Source of the DNA: Halobacteriovorax sp. DA5
Lineage (GTDB): Bacteria; Bdellovibrionota; Bacteriovoracia; Bacteriovoracales; Bacteriovoracaceae
Assembly (NCBI RefSeq): GCF_002903145.1
Contig: NZ_PPDJ01000007.1
Span: 186,001-250,000, forward strand
Direction: 5' to 3'
Length of the DNA: 64,000 bases
In this document: in pieces, positions 60,240-64,000 of the stretch
How the letters are laid out: each line of letters starts with the position of its first letter
Position numbering within the stretch: position 1 is the first letter of the stretch
Translations under genes and position numbers: made by a program
Notes under the pieces: model-generated
The model's input: only the letters and a program-made list of their open reading frames with translations
What the model was told of the DNA's origin: nothing
Database searches by the model: none

Positions 60240-61973
60240 ATGGACACAAATATAAAAGAAAGACTAACGCAAATCGTAAATAATATGCCGACAGACTGGC
60301 TGCGCTTAACGACACACAGACTTGATATCTATAATGAGTCACTTGCCAAAGTTGAATTTCTTCAAAAATTAGAAGCTGGAGTTGAGCTAGAAGAACTTCC
60401 AACTGCATATGATTATATTCGTCTTGGTCATCCACTTTCATGTGTTCTTGAGTGGGCCATTGCAAAAGAAGCGGGACTAAATGCTGAAAGTGTTATTTCA
60501 TTTTCATCTGAAATAATGCCAATCCTCGCCGTTCTTCGCGCAAATAAGTTTCTAGGAAAGCGCACTCTAATCGTTAGTGAAAGGCCATTATCAGAATTAT
60601 TTCAATCAGTTTATCAGTACGACTTTATTCAATCACAACAACTGGATAAGGATTTTGACGGTACTACAATTGTAATCGATGGAAGTGAAAAAGCTGATAT
60701 CAATGTTGCTCGTTATCCAAAGCTAGGAAGTATCATAACTGTAAATAGTAATGATGAAGCATATATTAAAGAGATTCAACACGTAAGACGTCGTGAATCG
60801 ATTGCCATGACTCCGCAAAACTGTCTTACAGTTATTAAGGCAATGCTTGGAGAAAGTCCAAGTGAGATGAATACTGTTGATACAACAGAGCTAACAAAAA
60901 CAATTCAGGATATCACAAACTCTAAGACACAAGTTGCATTTAGTAACTGCGGTCTATCCGCACAATATGCAATCATGATGGGACAAGTGCACTTTGCTAA
61001 TGTAAACCATCCTGGAAAAGATATTAAGTTCATTGTACCGCCGAATTGTTACGGTGGAACAAATGACCAAGCAAGACGTGTAGCTGCTTGTATTGATAAC
61101 GTCGAAATTATTGACCTTCCAGTTGATAGTGGAAAAGATATGGTAACAGAACTTGAGCGTATTCTAACAGACGTTGCTCATGCGGATGGTGTTCCATATA
61201 TTATTGGTGAGATTCCAACTAACCCACGTGTTGAAATCCCAGACTTAATTAAACTGCGTGAAACTCTTAAGAAGCCAAGATTTACTGATGATGGAGCAAC
61301 TGCAGTTGGTGCAGTTTTCAATCTCGATCAAACTTTTTGCCCAAATGTAAAATTCTTTGGGGATCACGGCTACCTAAATGACGTGAAAGTTATTTCATAT
61401 GTAAGTGGATCAAAATTTCCAAGTGGTGGCCTTTGTACTGCAGGCTATGCAGTTGCAAGTGATAGTGCTGCTGAGTATATGAGCTATATTGAAAATCATC
61501 TGAAACTTTGTGATAACGTAGCAACTAATCTACAACTTCAAATTTTAACTCGTGAAATGCCAGGTATGAATGAAAGGATCGCTAAGGCCTATGCAAATAC
61601 ACGTGGGCTTGTTGACTATATTCAGAAACATCTTCCAAAGGCAAAGATCAATTTTGTTTCGCATGAACTTGCAGATGCAACTTTTACTCCTTCTGTTTTC
61701 TCACTAGACCTTCCAGCGACTAGTGAAGAGCATAAACGTGAACTTAACCACAAACTTATCCGAATGATGATTGAAGCAATCCCTGAAGAAAGTAAGCATT
61801 GTGTAAGCTACGGCCAATTAAAAGGCTGTTACTGGACAGTTCCTGCAACCTCAACTCAAGGGACGACAAAAGAGAGCGACAAAGACTATATCGTTCGCGT
61901 CTCTGTTGCTGCTGACTTTGATCTAAAAAAACACCAGGAAGTCTTTAAGAGATTTGTAAAAGAAGCTTACTAA
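60240..61973 (+). CDS. PLP-dependent Cys/Met-metabolism-like enzyme with N-terminal extension
   Basis: 577 residues; start at ATG 60240 after GGAGTT. The C-terminal two-thirds resembles cystathionine synthase/lyase-type PLP enzymes: YIIGEIPTNPRVEIPDLIKL matches the family's EIPSNP block, the aldimine lysine is K392 in YVSGSKFPSGGLCTAGY, and DDGATAVGAVFN is the PLP-binding Asp block. The first ~190 residues are an extension with PTAYDYIRLGHPLSCVLEW and other non-family sequence. The family is normally about 400 residues, so this longer form is unusual. Reaction not determined; sulfur amino-acid chemistry is plausible. Confidence 0.78.
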   Translation: MDTNIKERLTQIVNNMPTDWLRLTTHRLDIYNESLAKVEFLQKLEAGVELEELPTAYDYIRLGHPLSCVLEWAIAKEAGLNAESVISFSSEIMPILAVLRANKFLGKRTLIVSERPLSELFQSVYQYDFIQSQQLDKDFDGTTIVIDGSEKADINVARYPKLGSIITVNSNDEAYIKEIQHVRRRESIAMTPQNCLTVIKAMLGESPSEMNTVDTTELTKTIQDITNSKTQVAFSNCGLSAQYAIMMGQVHFANVNHPGKDIKFIVPPNCYGGTNDQARRVAACIDNVEIIDLPVDSGKDMVTELERILTDVAHADGVPYIIGEIPTNPRVEIPDLIKLRETLKKPRFTDDGATAVGAVFNLDQTFCPNVKFFGDHGYLNDVKVISYVSGSKFPSGGLCTAGYAVASDSAAEYMSYIENHLKLCDNVATNLQLQILTREMPGMNERIAKAYANTRGLVDYIQKHLPKAKINFVSHELADATFTPSVFSLDLPATSEEHKRELNHKLIRMMIEAIPEESKHCVSYGQLKGCYWTVPATSTQGTTKESDKDYIVRVSVAADFDLKKHQEVFKRFVKEAY

Positions 61974-61975
61974 TA

Positions 61976-61994
61976 GTACGCGCCTAGCGCGTAC
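61976..61994 (+). terminator. Terminator-like hairpin after the PLP enzyme gene
   Basis: Perfect stem GTACGCGC-CTA-GCGCGTAC directly after the stop, followed by TTCTCC without a T tract. Very stable and GC-rich; also faces the convergent MerR gene. Confidence 0.6.
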
Positions 61995-61999
61995 TTCTC

Positions 62000-62377
62000 C
62001 TATAAGGCATCCTTCAATAACTTTTGAAAATTTGCACACTCAAAATGATCTTTTTCCTTACAATTATTCAAGTGTTCTAGGCTATTCTTCATTTTCTTTA
62101 GTTTCTCAATCTGCTCATCAATTTCATTAATCTTCTTTGTAAAAAGTGATCGTCTAACTTTAAACTTTCCGTTAGCTGTAAGCATTGAGGAAATCTCCTC
62201 TAGACTTAGGCCACAAGATTGTGCCAATGAAATAAATGAGAGATTATGAATAACACCCTTTGGAAACACTCGCTTTAGGCCATGCCTACCTATCGACTTT
62301 ATTAGACCAATCTTCTCGTAATAACGAATCTTAGATGAAGCAAGAGATTTAACTTTTGATAATTCACTTATATCCAT
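62000..62377 (-). CDS. MerR-family transcriptional regulator
   Basis: About 125 residues from the ATG at 62377. The winged helix is MDISELSKVKSLASSKIRYYEKIGLIKSIGRHGLKRVFP, typical MerR, and the C-terminus has cysteines (LNNCKEKDHFECANF) that could form a small metal-binding site. A coiled coil (RRSLFTKKINEIDEQIEKLKKMKNSLEHL) follows the HTH. It is divergent from a DUF2938 gene with a 19-bp-spacer promoter and dyad, so it is the probable activator of that gene; the Cys cluster suggests metal or thiol sensing. Confidence 0.88.
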   Translation of the reverse strand: MDISELSKVKSLASSKIRYYEKIGLIKSIGRHGLKRVFPKGVIHNLSFISLAQSCGLSLEEISSMLTANGKFKVRRSLFTKKINEIDEQIEKLKKMKNSLEHLNNCKEKDHFECANFQKLLKDAL

Positions 62378-62398
62378 ATTAATCCTTGATAACACTAC

Positions 62399-62429
62399 TT
62401 GACTTGAAGTTAACTTTAACTTGTAGAGT
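62399..62429 (+). promoter_or_regulatory. MerR-type promoter with 19-bp spacer
   Basis: -35 TTGACT (62399-62404) and -10 TAGAGT (62424-62429) with a 19-base spacer holding the dyad AAGTTA-N4-TAACTT (62407-62422). Spacer length and central symmetry match MerR-activated promoters. It drives the DUF2938 gene. Confidence 0.75.
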
Positions 62430-62451
62430 GAATATAACAAAGGAATATTTT

Positions 62452-62919
62452 ATGAAAATTATAATACTAGGAATTCTCGCTACTTTATTTATGGATTTAT
62501 GGGCATATATGATGAAAATTACCTTTAATATTAAAGGACTTGATTACAAGCTCGTTGGCCGTTGGGCATATTATATAACCCAAGGTACTTTTTTCCACCA
62601 AACAATTATTCAAACAAAGCCTGCTCCAAATGAATCACTCATTGGCTGGAGTATTCACTATTTAATCGGAATATTTTTTGCAATTGTCTTAATTATAATT
62701 TTCGGAAGTGATTGGCTTGTTGCCCCTCAATTAATTCCTGCTCTTATCGTTGGTTTAATTACATTACTGGCCCCTTTTTATATCATGCAACCAGCTTTTG
62801 GATTTGGTGTCGCAGCATCTCTAACCCCGGCTCCTTTTCAGACACGAGTAAAGAGCATTATGGCACATACCTCATATGGAGTAGGTTTATACTTAGCAGG
62901 ACTTACTTTATCTCTTTAA
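62452..62919 (+). CDS. DUF2938 family membrane protein
   Basis: 155 residues from the ATG at 62452. Four to five hydrophobic segments; typical DUF2938 residues in WAYMMKITFNIKGLDYKLVGRWAYY, IGWSIHYLIG and VIMAHTSYGVGLYLAGL-like C-terminus. Function unknown. The MerR-controlled promoter immediately upstream says it is induced by a metal, thiol-reactive compound or other stress. Confidence 0.85.
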   Translation: MKIIILGILATLFMDLWAYMMKITFNIKGLDYKLVGRWAYYITQGTFFHQTIIQTKPAPNESLIGWSIHYLIGIFFAIVLIIIFGSDWLVAPQLIPALIVGLITLLAPFYIMQPAFGFGVAASLTPAPFQTRVKSIMAHTSYGVGLYLAGLTLSL

Positions 62920-62982
62920 AAATTTAAGGAAGCTTAAAAGCAAGAGCAGACACACTTTCAGGATTTTTTCAACAGAACGAAT

Positions 62983-63026
62983 TTCGCACCTATCCTAGTT
63001 TAATTATTACTTAGAATAGGTGCGAA
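62983..63026. terminator. Hairpin between DUF2938 and an exported-protein gene
   Basis: Perfect 11-bp arms TTCGCACCTAT and ATAGGTGCGAA with a 22-base loop, between convergent genes, ending five bases from the stop of the exported-protein gene. Confidence 0.6.
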
Positions 63027-63030
63027 TGTA

Positions 63031-63531
63031 TTAAAATTCTCTTTCACAACCAACTTCTCGAGCACCAGAGAAAATAACTTTGTTACTAGTAACCTCTTCA
63101 GAGCCTTCAATTACGTATTGTGTTTCCAGTACAAATCGAGAGTAATTTGCACGTTCTTCAAAGCGAACTTCAAACATTAAATTTTTTAGATTAACGACTT
63201 CAACCTTATCTGTTTCATGAGGTTGGCCAAATAGTGGATTAGTACGTGTCACAGTAATATTCTCAATATTTCGACAACTGATTAGAAGCCTATCTTCACT
63301 GAAACGACATTTAGACTTATCTAGGCTAAAGCTTGTAAGAGCACGAGCTTCCCAGTGATTAAAAAGCTTAAAGACTGTTGCACCTGTTAGACTAATATTT
63401 AGACTATTTTCAGTTTCAAGAACTGACATCTTATTATAAGCGAAACTCGAGTCGCGACAATCAAGGTCACTATGAATAACGCCTGCTTGAGTAGTTGCTG
63501 CAATTAATAGACCTAATAATAACTTCTTCAT
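63031..63531 (-). CDS. Exported hypothetical protein
   Basis: 166 residues with a Sec signal peptide (MKKLLLGLLIAATTQAG). Mature part rich in beta strands, with Cys at LDCRDS, SKCRF, ISCRNI and GCEREF that may form disulfides. ATG preceded by AAGGAGAG. No family recognised; one of several similar small exported proteins in the window. Confidence 0.62.
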   Translation of the reverse strand: MKKLLLGLLIAATTQAGVIHSDLDCRDSSFAYNKMSVLETENSLNISLTGATVFKLFNHWEARALTSFSLDKSKCRFSEDRLLISCRNIENITVTRTNPLFGQPHETDKVEVVNLKNLMFEVRFEERANYSRFVLETQYVIEGSEEVTSNKVIFSGAREVGCEREF

Positions 63532-63666
63532 CTCTCTCTCCTTGGTTAGGTTCTAGAGAGAATCTATAATTCATATTAAAATAAATAAAATGATTATTAT
63601 TAATCACTGCAATAAGATTATTTTATACCTAGAGATTATGATTTCAATGAAGTATAAGAGAAAATT

Positions 63667-63704
63667 AAAAAAAGTAGCACTAAGTTTTTAAAACTTAATG
63701 CTAC
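63667..63704 (-). terminator. Rho-independent terminator after the cytochrome b561-like gene
   Basis: On the minus strand a hairpin with arms GTAGCA and TGCTAC, extended by TAAGTTTT and AAAACTTA with one mismatch, is followed by TTTTTTT. It lies just after the stop of the partial gene at the window's right edge. Confidence 0.8.
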
Positions 63705-63707
63705 CTA

Positions 63708-64000
63708 CTACTCTTTTTCCCCACTTATCATAACCATCCATGTTCTTCTCTTCATCTTGTAAGCATCAAAAAATACTCCCCCTAAATGAAGTAGAGACAG
63801 GAAAATAAGAATATTAGAAAATACTTCGTGAATATCCTCTAATAAGTCATTTCCAAAGAATCGATCAAGTCCCATTAGAAATCCCGTCGTGGCCAATCCT
63901 ATGATTGCTGTCCACATCAGCCAATAAACATACTTGGCCTTTGGATTATAATGAGTGATTGGATTCTTCTTATGAATTAATAATCTTAGCAAGACGAATG
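63708..64000 (-). CDS. Cytochrome b561-like membrane protein, N-terminus outside window
   Basis: C-terminal part of about 97 residues (the gene runs past position 64000). HYNPKAKYVYWLMWTAIIGLATTGFLMG and EDIHEVFSNILIFLSLLHLGGVFFDAYKMKR carry His residues of haem-ligating helices, as in bacterial b561/Ni-hydrogenase-type cytochrome b subunits, where two His pairs bind haem b. It would transfer electrons between the quinone pool and a partner. The rest lies beyond the window. Confidence 0.8.
   Translation of the reverse strand, partial: FVLLRLLIHKKNPITHYNPKAKYVYWLMWTAIIGLATTGFLMGLDRFFGNDLLEDIHEVFSNILIFLSLLHLGGVFFDAYKMKRRTWMVMISGEKE

Noticed and set aside
1..64000. tRNA, rRNA, CRISPR array or insertion sequence
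   Set aside because: No cloverleaf-like GTTCGAATC stretch, no regularly spaced direct repeats of spacer type, and no transposase motif was found by reading both strands.

Overview
The window is AT-rich bacterial chromosome, densely coded on both strands, with short intergenic gaps and many stop/start overlaps. No phage, insertion sequence, CRISPR array, rRNA or tRNA was seen. The gene content is housekeeping enzymes mixed with many small Sec-exported proteins, large cell-surface proteins, divergent regulator/target pairs and several wall or nucleic-acid hydrolases. Together with the low GC content this suggests a Gram-negative predatory bacterium of the Bdellovibrionota, perhaps a marine Bacteriovorax/Halobacteriovorax relative. 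That is inference from style and content; no marker gene proves it.

Layout. 1-9.2 kb: the 5' part of fadD with GNAT and TetR genes; a secreted endonuclease I; a cold-shock protein behind a methyltransferase; an ArsR regulator divergent from an old-yellow-enzyme/luciferase-like oxidoreductase operon, with two matching palindromes between them; and a LysE-type exporter plus SugE-type SMR pump divergent from an ArgP/LysG-like regulator. 9.2-16.7 kb: one giant surface protein of 2521 codons with 11 cadherin-like repeats and about 19 BspA-type leucine-rich repeats. 17-22.4 kb: ABC1-family kinase, SDR, flavin reductase-like protein, HPF-like protein, methylglyoxal synthase and unknowns. 22.5-31.8 kb: RCK_C membrane protein, a nitric-oxide module (NnrS, truncated haemoglobin, NsrR-like regulator), a MerR-controlled exported metallo-hydrolase, TRIC channel, CstA-like transporter, nitrilase, PF10116 protein and RlmF.

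31.8-44.7 kb: small exported proteins, a HTH regulator behind four TTTGTCC boxes, a MazG-like hydrolase, acyl-CoA synthetase, RluF, a cluster of an M23 lipoprotein peptidase, a nuclease-toxin-like protein and an exported protein, then GrpB, YeiH and an RlmM-like methyltransferase. 45-48 kb: an exported kinase-like protein, an unusual GC-rich inverted repeat between convergent genes, and a divergent HD-hydrolase/GlxA-like pair. 48.1-56.8 kb: a tightly overlapping six-gene operon in which five products carry Sec or lipoprotein signals and the sixth is a small membrane protein. It includes two ankyrin proteins, one of 1375 residues with a long coiled coil, and a glycine-rich collagen-like protein. 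I recognise no known system, and it is the best candidate for something undescribed. 56.9-64 kb: TetR/quinone-reductase-like pair, an HD hydrolase with a coupled 50-residue ORF, a LanC-like protein, a PLP enzyme, a MerR/DUF2938 pair and a partial cytochrome b561-like gene.

Two themes recur: regulators divergent from their probable targets with visible dyad operators between them, and a large exported proteome that would fit a life spent attacking or attaching to other cells.
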